Source: Bacteroidales bacterium | Lineage (GTDB): Bacteria > Bacteroidota > Bacteroidia > Bacteroidales > UBA3663 | Assembly (NCBI GenBank): GCA_017548545.1 | Contig: JAFYZW010000126.1 | Location: 1 to 59,062, forward strand | DNA length: 59,062 nt | Reading direction: 5' to 3' | Shown here: in pieces, positions 25,462 through 35,400 of the stretch | Layout: each line of letters opens with the position of its first letter | Numbering within the stretch: the stretch's first letter is position 1 | Made by a program: the position numbers and the translations under genes | The notes under the pieces: generated by a model | What the model was told of the DNA's origin: nothing | The model's input: only the letters and a program-made list of their open reading frames with translations | Database searches by the model: none

Positions 25462-27135
25462 TTAGCCTTCTTGGTCGGAGCGAATGAAGTCGAGTAGGCG
25501 TTGTACGGCCTCTTCGGCAGGAATGCCCTTCTGTACGCATTGCTTCCCCTTGTAGAGGGAGACAAGACCTGGACCGGCTCCGACGTAACCATAATCGGCA
25601 TCGGCCATCTCGCCAGGGCCGTTGACGATGCAACCCATGACACCAATCTTCAAGCCCTTGAGGTCCTTGGTTGCCTCCTTGATGCGGGCCAGAGTGGTCT
25701 TGAGATCGAAAAGGGTGCGGCCACAAGATGGACAGGAGATATACTCTGTCTTGGTGAAACGTGCGCGAGAGGCCTGAAGGATATTAAAGGCAAGTTCCAC
25801 GAGTTTTTCGGTGGAGAAGTTCACCTGATTGATGATGATACCATCGACGAGCTGGTCGATGAGCATTACTCCGAAATCGGCAGCTGCACAAAGCTGAACC
25901 TCCTCCCAAGTCTTGCAGAACGAGTAATCACGGCTGATGATGACGGGATTGACGCAACCAATCTGACGAATGCCGAAGAGGAAAGCACGCCACGCTCCTA
26001 CAGGATTATGATTGTTGGCCCGGGCGATGACGGGTGTCTGAGGATGCTCGAGCAGATAATCGAAGATAGAGTCGTCGGTATTGAGTTCATCAAGGCTGTA
26101 ATTCATCATTCCTGCAATATTGACATCAGCACCGTACTTTGTGCTTCCACAAACACAGACAGGCTGACCATCGCCCAACTTACCGACCCTGGTGGACTTG
26201 AAGCGCTGAGGTTCGATGGGATTGTAAAGGTTGAGACCTACTGTCGGACCATCCAGACGCTTATGCAATGCACGTTCCTCGAAATATTGCACCAACTGGC
26301 ATGCTACCGGTATTTCTGCCTCAGGATCTTCGGACAGAGAAACTCGGATCGTATCGCCTATGCCATCGGCAAGGAGTGCACCGATACCGACAGCCGACTT
26401 GATGCGACCATCCTCGGCATCACCTGCCTCGGTCACACCGAGGTGCAAGGGGAAGTGCATACCTTCCTTGTCCATCTCCTGCACGAGAAGACGCACGGTA
26501 CGAACCATCACAGACGTATTGGAAGCCTTGATGCTGATGACCACGTCGGTGAAATCCTGTTCGACACAGATGCGCAGGAACTCCATACACGACTCCACCA
26601 TACCGGCGGGAGTGTCGCCATAACGTGACATGATTCGGTCGCTGAGCGAACCATGGTTCACGCCTAAACGGATGGCAGTATGATGTGACTTGCAGATGTT
26701 GAGGAATGGGATGAAACGCCTGCGAATCTTCTCGATCTCCTGGGCATACTCCTCGTCGGTGAATTCGAGTTTTACAAAGGTGCGACCTGGATCGACATAG
26801 TTGCCAGGATTGATACGGACCTTCTCGACCACCTCGGCTGCAACGTCTGCCACCGCAGCATTGAAATGGATATCAGCCACGAGGGGCACATTGTAGCCAT
26901 CGCGATGAATGCCAGCTTCAATCTCCTTGAGTGCAAGTGCTTCCTTCTTGCCCTGTGCCGTGAGGCGGACGATGTCGGCACCTGCATCGACAATACGTTC
27001 GATTTGAGCCACAGAAGCCTCAACATCGTTGGTATTCGTGTTGGTCATCGACTGCACTCGAATCGGATTCTCTCCACCGATGGTAACATTGCCTACGTGG
27101 CACTCGGTGGACTTTCTTCTAATATAGTTGTACAT
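25462..27135 (-). CDS. ispG: 4-hydroxy-3-methylbut-2-enyl diphosphate synthase
   Basis: 557 residues, Bacteroidota long form of IspG/GcpE with an inserted domain between the TIM barrel and the Fe-S domain. Start ATG 27135 gives MYNYIRRKSTECHVGNV and is one base after the purE stop; longer starts run into purE. N-terminal GGENPIRVQSMTNT and VRLTAQGK form the substrate barrel. The C-terminal 4Fe-4S domain has CPSCGRT and GVMGCIVNGPGE, whose three cysteines and glutamate bind the cluster. It performs the reductive dehydration of MEcPP to HMBPP in the MEP isoprenoid pathway. It is the last gene of the galE-rpoN-purE-ispG group. Confidence 0.96.
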   Translation of the reverse strand: MYNYIRRKSTECHVGNVTIGGENPIRVQSMTNTNTNDVEASVAQIERIVDAGADIVRLTAQGKKEALALKEIEAGIHRDGYNVPLVADIHFNAAVADVAAEVVEKVRINPGNYVDPGRTFVKLEFTDEEYAQEIEKIRRRFIPFLNICKSHHTAIRLGVNHGSLSDRIMSRYGDTPAGMVESCMEFLRICVEQDFTDVVISIKASNTSVMVRTVRLLVQEMDKEGMHFPLHLGVTEAGDAEDGRIKSAVGIGALLADGIGDTIRVSLSEDPEAEIPVACQLVQYFEERALHKRLDGPTVGLNLYNPIEPQRFKSTRVGKLGDGQPVCVCGSTKYGADVNIAGMMNYSLDELNTDDSIFDYLLEHPQTPVIARANNHNPVGAWRAFLFGIRQIGCVNPVIISRDYSFCKTWEEVQLCAAADFGVMLIDQLVDGIIINQVNFSTEKLVELAFNILQASRARFTKTEYISCPSCGRTLFDLKTTLARIKEATKDLKGLKIGVMGCIVNGPGEMADADYGYVGAGPGLVSLYKGKQCVQKGIPAEEAVQRLLDFIRSDQEG

Positions 27136-27136
27136 A

Positions 27137-27643
27137 TCAGTTACACTTATACTCATACTTGAGCTCAGCGAGCTCCTTATTGGCCTTGACAATCTTCTGG
27201 GCCAGATTCCTCTTGTATGCGACAAACTTCTCGGCCAAGACTGGATCGCCTACCGAAAGAATCTGGACAGCAAGAATGGCTGCATTCATCGCGCCATTGA
27301 GGGCAACTGTTGCAACGGGGATTCCAGGAGGCATCTGTATCATAGCAAGCAGGGCATCCAGACCTTCAAGGCTGCCTGTAAGTGGCACACCAATCACCGG
27401 AACGGGAGTGGAAGCCGCTACTACGCCGGCAAGATGCGCTGCCATGCCAGCGCCGGCAATGATCACCTTGATGCCACGACTGGCAGCTCCCGTAGCAAAC
27501 GCCTCCACCTCCTTAGGGGTGCGGTGGGCCGAGAGGGCATGCATCTCGAAAGGAACCTGGAACTCGTTGAGAAGATCGGCAGCTTTCTTCATGACCGGAA
27601 GGTCACTGGTGCTGCCCATAATGATGGAAACAACTGGAGTCAT
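27137..27643 (-). CDS. purE: N5-carboxyaminoimidazole ribonucleotide mutase
   Basis: 168 residues from ATG 27643 (MTPVVSIIMGSTSDLPVM), the standard PurE start; an in-frame ATG 21 nt upstream adds non-conserved residues. Conserved GSTSD, ALSAHRTP and AGAGMAAHLAGV motifs form the CAIR-binding site of class I PurE. It converts N5-CAIR to CAIR in purine synthesis and forms an octamer in the family. It shares the TGATATG junction with ispG. Confidence 0.96.
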   Translation of the reverse strand: MTPVVSIIMGSTSDLPVMKKAADLLNEFQVPFEMHALSAHRTPKEVEAFATGAASRGIKVIIAGAGMAAHLAGVVAASTPVPVIGVPLTGSLEGLDALLAMIQMPPGIPVATVALNGAMNAAILAVQILSVGDPVLAEKFVAYKRNLAQKIVKANKELAELKYEYKCN

Positions 27644-27647
27644 ATGG

Positions 27648-27696
27648 TAAATAACAATTAACAATTAAAAGTTAACAAGTAACAAATAACAATTAG
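27648..27696. repeat. AACAATTAA-rich spacer repeat
   Basis: Several near-repeats of TAACAATTA and TTAACAAGT fill the 63-nt gap between the PAP2 and purE genes, similar to the element in the susC-susD spacer. No promoter box is evident in it. Confidence 0.5.
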
Positions 27697-27706
27697 TGAA
27701 TAGCAC

Positions 27707-28381
27707 TTAAAGCGTGAAGATATCGGCCAGAAGCATGGAACAAATGCCAAGCAAGGTGCCTGCAGCCACCTGTCCGAGGGTATGACGACCTAAATACACA
27801 CGGGTGCTGCATACCATACCTACCACGATAATGGCGGCAAGTGGCAACCAAAGCGGCATTGACTCGGGGAAAAAGAAAAACAGCATCAGAAAGAAGGTGG
27901 CCCCAGCAGCATTGGCGGAAGCATGGGCCGAAATCTTCCATTTCCAGCTCACGATCCATGCCACAAACGTCAGGATAACCGAACCATAGTAAGGCATCAG
28001 TACCCAATCGGGCAGAAAACCCGTGCGGGTAAGGACAACGGCATTGACCAAGTAACAGACAAAATTGGTGAAGAACGGCAACATGCGATCGCGGCGATCA
28101 CGCAGTGCCCAATGACCAATGGTGTTGGTAACATGCAGAAGGGTGATCACCAGAACCGGCATGACCAAGGTGTAGAGGAAGACCATGCCCACAAACCATG
28201 CCTTCACCTGGAAAGGTAAAGCCTTCATTGCGGTGAAGATACAGATGACCAAAGCGGTATAGGTGAGTACCAGCAACGGATGAAAAATGTTGCTGATAGA
28301 CTGAACAAGGCCTTGATAAGGCTTGCGGGGAGCTGCGATCTGAGCCTCCTGCTCTTTTCGTATTTGTTCCTGTTGGGTCAT
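27707..28381 (-). CDS. PAP2-family membrane phosphatase-like protein
   Basis: 224 residues with about six hydrophobic segments (for example LLVLTYTALVICIFTAM, FLYTLVMPVLVITLL, FLMLFFFFPESMPLWLPLAAI). It carries a PAP2-like arrangement: RDRRDRMLP (first motif, loosely KxxxxxxRP), SAHASANAAG (second motif region, His present) and STRVYLGRHTLGQVAAG (third motif with Arg and His). Family members remove phosphate from lipid phosphates such as undecaprenyl pyrophosphate or phosphatidic acid. The first motif is degenerate, so activity is less certain. It starts 9 nt after rpoN. Confidence 0.8.
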   Translation of the reverse strand: MTQQEQIRKEQEAQIAAPRKPYQGLVQSISNIFHPLLVLTYTALVICIFTAMKALPFQVKAWFVGMVFLYTLVMPVLVITLLHVTNTIGHWALRDRRDRMLPFFTNFVCYLVNAVVLTRTGFLPDWVLMPYYGSVILTFVAWIVSWKWKISAHASANAAGATFFLMLFFFFPESMPLWLPLAAIIVVGMVCSTRVYLGRHTLGQVAAGTLLGICSMLLADIFTL

Positions 28382-28390
28382 ATCTCTTGA

Positions 28391-29959
28391 TTATGCTTCT
28401 TTTCTCAAACGTGCCACCGGATAACCGAGGGACTCACGATACTTGACGACCGTACGACGAGCTATCGGGTAACCCTGCTTACCGAGCTCTTGGGCAAGCG
28501 CCTCGTCAGTCAACGGATGATGCTTGTCCTCTTCATCGATGATATGTTTCAATGCCTCTATCACAGCTGACTGATTGCTTTCGGCAACTGCATTGGTAAA
28601 CAGATTCTTCACTAGAACGATGCCGAATTCCGTATCCACATATTTGCTGTTGGATACTCGGCTAATGGTCGAGATGTCGTAATGGCATCGATCGGCCACA
28701 TCCTGCAGTGTCATGGGTTTGAGGGTCTCGGTCAAACCCGTGAAGAAATATGCACGCTGGATATCGACAATGGTTTGCATCACGTCCATCAGCGTATTCC
28801 GCCGCTGCTCCAACGCCTCGATGAATGCACGTCCACTCTGGATGTTCTCCCGCAGGAACTTGACGCCATCACGATCGTTCGCGATTGCCTCCTTGTTCCT
28901 AGCAACAGCACTCCCCTCTCCCGTGGCCTCATTCTTGCCTTCGATACTCTTCTGCAGTTCGTCGTAAAGCTTCTCATAATCGGCACTGATACGGACCTGT
29001 GGGACATGTCCATCATTCAATGTCACGACGAGCTGTCCATCCTCGTTACGCACGATAAAATCTGGTCGGATCTGCTGAATCTTCAACTCATCGGTCTTAG
29101 CCGTAGATGGCTGCATATCGCCTGGTTTGGGATTAAGGTGGCGGATGACACGAAGCGCATCGACCAATTCGGCATGAGTCGATATGTTCAAATCCTGTTC
29201 AATTCTATCATAGCGTTTTTTCGAAAGGTCATCGAACTTCTGACTGACAATATCGTAAGCAAGGAGTGTGGAAGGAGTAGCCTTACGTGCCTCGAGCTGC
29301 AGGAGCAAACATTCGCGCAGGTCGCGTGCTCCGATACCACTGGGCTCGAGTTCCTGTTGGACAATTTCGACGAGAACGGCCTCAAGGTCTTCGACCGTAG
29401 TTTCATAATGTTGGGTCATCTCGAGGTCATCGACCAATTCAATGAGTGGGCGACGAAGGTAACCACTCTCGTCCAAGCAATCGATGATATAGTTAGCCAG
29501 ATAACGTTCCTCACGGGTAATGTCAAGCACTTCGATCTGCTTCTTGAGATCATCGCGGAAAGAATCTGAATGGGCCGCATTATCTATAGGATTATAATCC
29601 TCGTCATCAGGGCTTTGATTGCTCGACGTATTCACAGGGTCATCATCATCATTGTCGAAAGCGACAACATCACCTCTCTCAGTGTCAGGAATAGATGTAT
29701 CGCCCTCGTCTGCAGAGGCCAGGGTGTCAGAATTGGCCAATTTTTCTTCATCATTCGCATCAAATTCTCCCTCCTCATCACGTTCGGAGCCATTGGTCAA
29801 GGTGTCGGGCTGGTCAACCCTCTCCAAAGCGACATTCTCTTGCAACTTATCGTCGATAAGATGTTCGAGTTCATCGCTTGGTGCCTGCACCAATGACGAA
29901 ACCAGATACTGTTCGGGGTTGTGCTTCTGCTTCGGTTCTGTTCGTATTACTTGTGCCAT
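28391..29959 (-). CDS. rpoN: RNA polymerase sigma-54 factor
   Basis: 522 residues from ATG 29959 (MAQVIRTEPKQK), 16 nt after the plug-protein stop; an in-frame ATG at 29998 would overlap that gene. Region I is present but diverged from the proteobacterial glutamine-rich form (LVSSLVQAPSDELEHLIDDK then LQENVALERV). Region II is long and acidic (about 50-130). The core-binding part follows, and the C-terminus has the HTH (MTLQDVADRCHYDISTISRV) and the RpoN box ARRTVVKYRESLGYP. It directs polymerase to -24/-12 promoters and needs AAA+ activators, none of which is in this window. Confidence 0.95.
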   Translation of the reverse strand: MAQVIRTEPKQKHNPEQYLVSSLVQAPSDELEHLIDDKLQENVALERVDQPDTLTNGSERDEEGEFDANDEEKLANSDTLASADEGDTSIPDTERGDVVAFDNDDDDPVNTSSNQSPDDEDYNPIDNAAHSDSFRDDLKKQIEVLDITREERYLANYIIDCLDESGYLRRPLIELVDDLEMTQHYETTVEDLEAVLVEIVQQELEPSGIGARDLRECLLLQLEARKATPSTLLAYDIVSQKFDDLSKKRYDRIEQDLNISTHAELVDALRVIRHLNPKPGDMQPSTAKTDELKIQQIRPDFIVRNEDGQLVVTLNDGHVPQVRISADYEKLYDELQKSIEGKNEATGEGSAVARNKEAIANDRDGVKFLRENIQSGRAFIEALEQRRNTLMDVMQTIVDIQRAYFFTGLTETLKPMTLQDVADRCHYDISTISRVSNSKYVDTEFGIVLVKNLFTNAVAESNQSAVIEALKHIIDEEDKHHPLTDEALAQELGKQGYPIARRTVVKYRESLGYPVARLRKEA

Positions 29960-29975
29960 AAGTTCTTGGATTTGG

Positions 29976-31271
29976 TTATGGTTCGAGTTGTGCCACACCT
30001 AAAAGACGGTCAAAACGAGCTCCGGGCGCGCGATAATAGACATATATGTCATATTGATTGCGTGCTTCATAATAGTTGCCCTCACATACCGACAGAGTAG
30101 CACGAGGATCGGATCCGCTTGTGAAATCAGGCACCCACTCCTGTCCACAGAGGAACTGATAATTGTAATGACCTTGCTTCAAAAGGACCTGACCGACGAA
30201 ACACTGAAGCTCAGGGTCATAATCCATGCGGTAGGCGTCGGTCAGCTCGCCGTAGGTAAAATCCCCTGTCAGATAGATGTTGCCACTCCCTTTGGGGGGC
30301 ATCGCCCCTGCCAGTTTGAATTCGGCCCAGAAATACTCGCATTCGGTGGCCTCATCATCCACATTGTTCAAAGCATGGACCAGATAATGTCCATGCTGGT
30401 CCTGGTCATAACGATAGAAATTACCACTGCGCGCCTGTTGCGTCACTAACTCGGCATGATAGTAGGGTGCATGATAGCGCAACTGTTCAATTCCAAACGT
30501 CGCATAATGACGATCGATGAACTCAAAACGACGGAACGTATTACCAGCTTCGAAAATGAGGTCACGATCATGTTCGTACCATGCCTTGCTGGCCTCCATA
30601 CGTGATGGACGAAGGATATCGCGACGCGTATCGGGACGATGATTCTGTGTCACCACCAGATGCAGGTCGCTGGCCGGGCTAAGGAATGGCAATTTGCTCT
30701 GGCTCCATGTACATTGCAAGGTCAATTGCTGATGTTCCTGACGGAAGTCGATGTCGGTGTTGCCACTCACCTCGCCACTCACGAAGGCCATCTGCTCGGT
30801 TACACTAAAACAAGCGATGGCCAACTGTTCATCGGGATCGCTTTCCAGATGGAAGATCACTGCATAATTGCCGCTGATGATCAGCTGCACGTCCTCATTG
30901 GGGAAGGAGACAGAATAATGCCAATAGTTGATAATAGTATTGAACGAAGGAGACACATCGGTCACGCGCGTCGGTTGAAAGCCATCGACATAATCGAGTT
31001 CCGAAAGGTCGTCCTGTTCCCACTGAGCATCACAGTGAATCACCTGATACTGGAGGAAGAGCTCTTCGTCGGAAAGGATATCGAAGGAGATTTCGAGGCT
31101 CGAATTCTCGGTGTTGTCGATGACGGGCAGTTTCCGGAAATCGCCATCAGTGATGACCTGCAAGGTCTTCACATCGTTCGAAAGGGGGTGGGTATAGTAT
31201 GTAGATGCTTGCAATGACATCGAAGCCATTGCAAGCAATCCGTTGAATATGTATGCCGCAAACCTTTTCAC
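29976..31271 (-). CDS. plug-like: type IX secretion system plug protein (DUF5103)
   Basis: 431 residues with a signal peptide (MKRFAAYIFNGLLAMASMSLQA). The sequence has the DUF5103/T9SS plug pattern: YxHPLSNDVKTLQV, Y-Q-V-I-H-C-D-A-Q-W in the first beta domain, GEVSGNTDIDF-type strands, NRPDTRRDILRPSRM, HYATFGIEQLRYHAP, IYLTGDFTYGELTDAYRM and a final YDIYVYYRAPGARFDRLLG. The plug closes the periplasmic mouth of the SprA pore when no PorV/cargo is bound (family knowledge). The gene starts one base after the galE stop and is divergent from sprA across galE, an uncommon nearness of both SprA-complex genes. Confidence 0.85.
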   Translation of the reverse strand: MKRFAAYIFNGLLAMASMSLQASTYYTHPLSNDVKTLQVITDGDFRKLPVIDNTENSSLEISFDILSDEELFLQYQVIHCDAQWEQDDLSELDYVDGFQPTRVTDVSPSFNTIINYWHYSVSFPNEDVQLIISGNYAVIFHLESDPDEQLAIACFSVTEQMAFVSGEVSGNTDIDFRQEHQQLTLQCTWSQSKLPFLSPASDLHLVVTQNHRPDTRRDILRPSRMEASKAWYEHDRDLIFEAGNTFRRFEFIDRHYATFGIEQLRYHAPYYHAELVTQQARSGNFYRYDQDQHGHYLVHALNNVDDEATECEYFWAEFKLAGAMPPKGSGNIYLTGDFTYGELTDAYRMDYDPELQCFVGQVLLKQGHYNYQFLCGQEWVPDFTSGSDPRATLSVCEGNYYEARNQYDIYVYYRAPGARFDRLLGVAQLEP

Positions 31272-31272
31272 T

Positions 31273-32307
31273 TTACATCACTCCTCTCTCGCGAAGCCTG
31301 GTCTGCCAACGCCAAGCATTGGCAAGGGTTTCCTTGAGAGGCACTTGAGCCTTCCAGCCAAGCACGCTGTTGGCGCGACCCGGATTGCCCCAGATCTTCT
31401 CGATGTCGCCTTCACGACGTCCCCTGATGACATAGGGAACCTTAACGCCTGTGGCATCCATGAAGGTGTTGACAAGCTCGAGCACCGAAACGCCATTGCC
31501 TGTACCGAGGTTATAATACTCAATCTTCTCCTCCGACTTACCCTGAACCATGCGGTCGAGCGCACAAACGTGAGCCTTGGCAAGGTCGGTGACATCGATG
31601 TAGTCACGGATGCAGGATCCATCGGGAGTATGGTAGTCGTCGCCAAAAACATTCAGTTCCTTACGGATACCCATTGCCGTCTGGCAAACGTATGGAAGCA
31701 GGTTCTGAGGAACGCCACGGGGAAGTTCGCCGATCTCAGCTGTCGGATGAGCACCGATGGGGTTGAAATAGCGGAGAATGATGGCGTTGAAACCTACACC
31801 AGTGTGGAGATAGTCCTTGATGATCTCCTCGGCAATCTGTTTGGTGTTGCCGTAAGGAGAAGTGGCAGGCTTGATGGGAGCATTCTCGTCCACAGGGCTC
31901 TGATCGGGCTCGCCATAGACGGTGCAGGAGCTTGAGAAGACGAATCCCTTGAGGTGGAAGTCAGCTGCAGCCTCCATCATGTTCATAAGTGAAGATAGGT
32001 TATTACGATAGTAAAGCAAAGGCTTCTGGACAGACTCACCGACAGCCTTCGAAGCAGCAAAGTGAATCACGCCAGCAATGGGTCCCTCCTTTTGGAATGC
32101 CTGATAGACATCACCCTTGTTGGTGCAGTCGATCTGATAGAATGCTGGGCGTTTGCCAGTGATACGCTCAATTCCATCAACGACTGAGGCCTCCGAATTG
32201 GAAAGATTGTCAAATATTACAACGTCATAGCCAGCATTCTGAAGCTCGACGCATGTGTGGCTTCCTATGAAGCCGCAACCACCTGTAAGTACGATTTTAT
32301 TAGCCAT
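31273..32307 (-). CDS. galE: UDP-glucose 4-epimerase
   Basis: 344 residues, standard length. Extended SDR motifs: NAD-binding GGCGFIGSHT (8-17), HFAASKAVGES, SSSCTVYG, the catalytic YGNTK (Tyr and Lys of YxxxK) and RYFNPIGAHP. It interconverts UDP-glucose and UDP-galactose, feeding surface glycan synthesis and galactose use. It is the first gene of a closely packed minus-strand group with the plug protein and rpoN. A -7 box (TATCTTTG, 32338-32345 on the minus strand) lies about 30 nt upstream. Confidence 0.96.
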   Translation of the reverse strand: MANKIVLTGGCGFIGSHTCVELQNAGYDVVIFDNLSNSEASVVDGIERITGKRPAFYQIDCTNKGDVYQAFQKEGPIAGVIHFAASKAVGESVQKPLLYYRNNLSSLMNMMEAAADFHLKGFVFSSSCTVYGEPDQSPVDENAPIKPATSPYGNTKQIAEEIIKDYLHTGVGFNAIILRYFNPIGAHPTAEIGELPRGVPQNLLPYVCQTAMGIRKELNVFGDDYHTPDGSCIRDYIDVTDLAKAHVCALDRMVQGKSEEKIEYYNLGTGNGVSVLELVNTFMDATGVKVPYVIRGRREGDIEKIWGNPGRANSVLGWKAQVPLKETLANAWRWQTRLRERGVM

Positions 32308-32337
32308 GTTATTTAATTTAAAGGTGTTTCAATGCTG

Positions 32338-32345
32338 CAAAGATA
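32338..32345 (-). promoter_or_regulatory. -7 box of the galE operon promoter
   Basis: Minus strand TATCTTTG followed by GCAGC. The expected -33 TTTG is not clear at the right spacing. It heads galE, plug, rpoN, PAP2, purE and ispG. Confidence 0.55.
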
Positions 32346-32385
32346 AGCTTTTTTTCTGAAACATAAAAACATTTTCGTGCTTTTT

Positions 32386-32416
32386 TTTGACAAAGATGTT
32401 ATTTTTCCTATTTTTG
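32386..32416 (+). promoter_or_regulatory. promoter of sprA
   Basis: TTTG (32386-32389), 19-nt spacer, TATTTTTG (32409-32416), matching the consensus. It gives a leader of about 55 nt before ATG 32478. Confidence 0.65.
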
Positions 32417-32477
32417 ACAAATTCCTTATACAATAAAAGGGCGTTGTTCACGTTTTATGGTTTAGATACTTTTTCGG

Positions 32478-35400
32478 ATGCGACAAACAAAGGGAAATCA
32501 TCAGTTGCGTGTGCTTGGTTTAGGCATGATTTGCGCGATACTGTTTGGAAGCTTAGCTTACGGCTATGCTCCCTCAACGATGCATGTCCCCGAGTTACCG
32601 CAGAGCCAGGTTGATGGTCCGCAATCACAGAAAAGTGAAGAGGAAAAGGATTCGGTTTATCACAGCCGTTACCCCGTTTCGCCCACCACACCCGACATGG
32701 CTCCCGACCTGAAGAAAGCACACCCCGGTGACCTCAAGACACCCGAAAATGTAAAGACGGTTGTGGAGTACGACTGGAAGAACAACCGCTACCTGATCAA
32801 AACGATGCTCGGTGAGCAGCAAATCGGCAATCCCATTCCGATGACGATGCAGGAGTACAGTAAATATACCGAGCGGAAGCAACGCGGAGCCTATTTCCTC
32901 GACCAGTATCACAAAGCCGTGGAGGAAGAGGAAGGAAAGGGTGACTTTGACCTGCTCGACATGCAGTTCTCCCTCGGCCCAGCCGAGAAGCTATTCGGCC
33001 CTGGCGGCATACGTGTGAAGACGCAAGGTTCGGCATCCCTCTCGATGGGCATGAAACACAACGTCGTCGATAACCCCACGCTCTCAGAACGGGCACGCGA
33101 CCAGTGGACGTTCGACTTCGACGAACAGATCCAGCTCAACATGAAGGCATCCATCGGCTCGAAGATGTCGTTCGACCTTAACTACAATACCCAGGCGACC
33201 TTTGACTTCGATGCCACACAATTCAAGCTTGCTTTCGCAGGCGAAGAGGACGACATCGTACAGAACCTTGAAGCTGGTAACGTCTCCATGACCACAGGCA
33301 ACTCGCTCATCTCGGGTGGTGCTTCACTTTTTGGCATCAAGTCGCAGTTGAAGTTCGGCAAATTGAACATCACTGCTCTCCTGGCGAAGCAGGAATCCAC
33401 CTCGAAGACCGTATCGTCGAAAGGAGGCGTGACCAAACGCACGTATGAGATCCTACCTACCGAGTACGACGAGAACCGTCACTATTTTCTTGGTCATTAC
33501 TTCCGCGACACCTATGACCAGAACATGGAGAAGCTCCCGCTCATCTCCTCGGGCATCGAGATCACGAAGATTGAAGTATGGATGACCAACAAGCGGTCGT
33601 CGTACGACAATGCCCGCAACATCCTTGCCTTTGCCGACCTTGGCGAAAGCAATCCCGAAGAGATGCAGCATCCCGGTTGGGCCTCAACTACAGGAACTAA
33701 TGCACCTGCCAATGGGAACAACACACTCTACGCCACCCTGCGTGACAACTACCCAGCCCTGCGTGACATCACACTGGTATCGAGCACTATGCCTACGATT
33801 GCTATCCCAGCGTCGGCAGATATGATGGAAAGCGGCGCCGACTACGAGAAAATCGAATCAGCACGCCTGCTCTCTAGTACGGAATATTCGCTCAACTCTG
33901 CCTTAGGTTATCTGTCCCTGAAGACACAGATCGACGATGACTGTGTCCTTGCTGTCGCATTCCAATATACCAAGGGAGGACAGACCTATCAGGTCGGTGA
34001 ATTCAGCACCGATAACTCCGACAATACGTCGAAGACCCTTTATGTGAAGCTGCTGAAATCGACCGCAGGTAATCCCGAGCATTCCATCTGGGACCTCATG
34101 ATGAAGAACATTTACTCGCTGGGTGTCACCAACCTGCAGCAGTCGAACTTCACCATGCAGATCCAATATCTCACCGACTCCATCGGTGTCTATACCAACT
34201 ACATCAACGAAGGTCCCATTGCCCAGCAACTGCTGATCAAGGTCATGAACCTCGACCAGTTGAACTCCCATCAGGAACGTCACTCCGATGGACAGTTCGA
34301 CTGGGTGGCAGGCTACACCGTTCAGGCATCAACCGGACGAATCATCTTCCCCGTCGTCGAGCCCTTCGGCAGCCATTTGGCCAAGAAACTTGGCAATGAC
34401 CCCGCCCTTGTCTCCCGCTACTGTTACCCGAACCTCTATTCGCAGACGCTGACCGATGCCGAGCAGGATGCTGAACATAACAAGTTCCGCATCAGAGGCG
34501 ACTATACGGCATCGAGTGGTGCAGAAATCAGCCTGGGAGCCATGAATGTTGCCCGTGGTTCGGTACGCGTCACCGCAGGTGGCACCACCTTGACCGAAGG
34601 ATCGGATTATACGGTAGATTACACCATGGGCATCGTCACCATCCTCAACGAGTCGATCATCGAAAGTGGCACCAATGTCAGTGTCAGCCTCGAAGACCAG
34701 TCGGAATATTCGCTGCAGCGCAAGACCATGATGGGCCTCGATCTGCAATATGACTGGTCGAAGGACCTCACTTTCGGTGCTACGGTTATCAACTTGAGTG
34801 AGACACCATTGACCAGAAAGGTTTCGATGTCGGAGATCCCTATCAACAATACCATCTACGGTTTTAATTTCAAATGGAATAAGGACTTCATGTGGCTGAC
34901 CAATGCGCTTGGCGCCATCCCTTGGATCAAGGCCACTACCCCTTCGAACTTCAGCATCGAAGGCGAATGGGCCCAGCTCATAGCAAGCCATAGCGACGAG
35001 ATTGGCAGCAACGGGTCAATCTATATTGATGACTTCGAGTCGTCGGAATCTTCGACGAACCTTGCTGTGCCAACTCTCTGGCAACTCTCTTCCACCCCTG
35101 CCAGCATCGAGGGACGGGATGTGGGTGGCACGTTGTTCTCCACCGCATACAACGACAGACGCGCCCACCTTGCCTGGTATCGCATCGACAACCTCTTCAC
35201 TTCGCAAACCAGCAATCTTACTCCAGCACACATCAAGAACGACCTCGTTCAGCTCTGTGATCCGCGCGTTCGTCAGGTGACCTTCGAAGAGATCTATCCC
35301 AACAAGGAACTCGAATATGGCGAGACGGGTATCCTTGACGTGATGAACCTCAGTTATTATCCACGCGAACGCGGACAATATAACGTCAGTGCGTCACGCA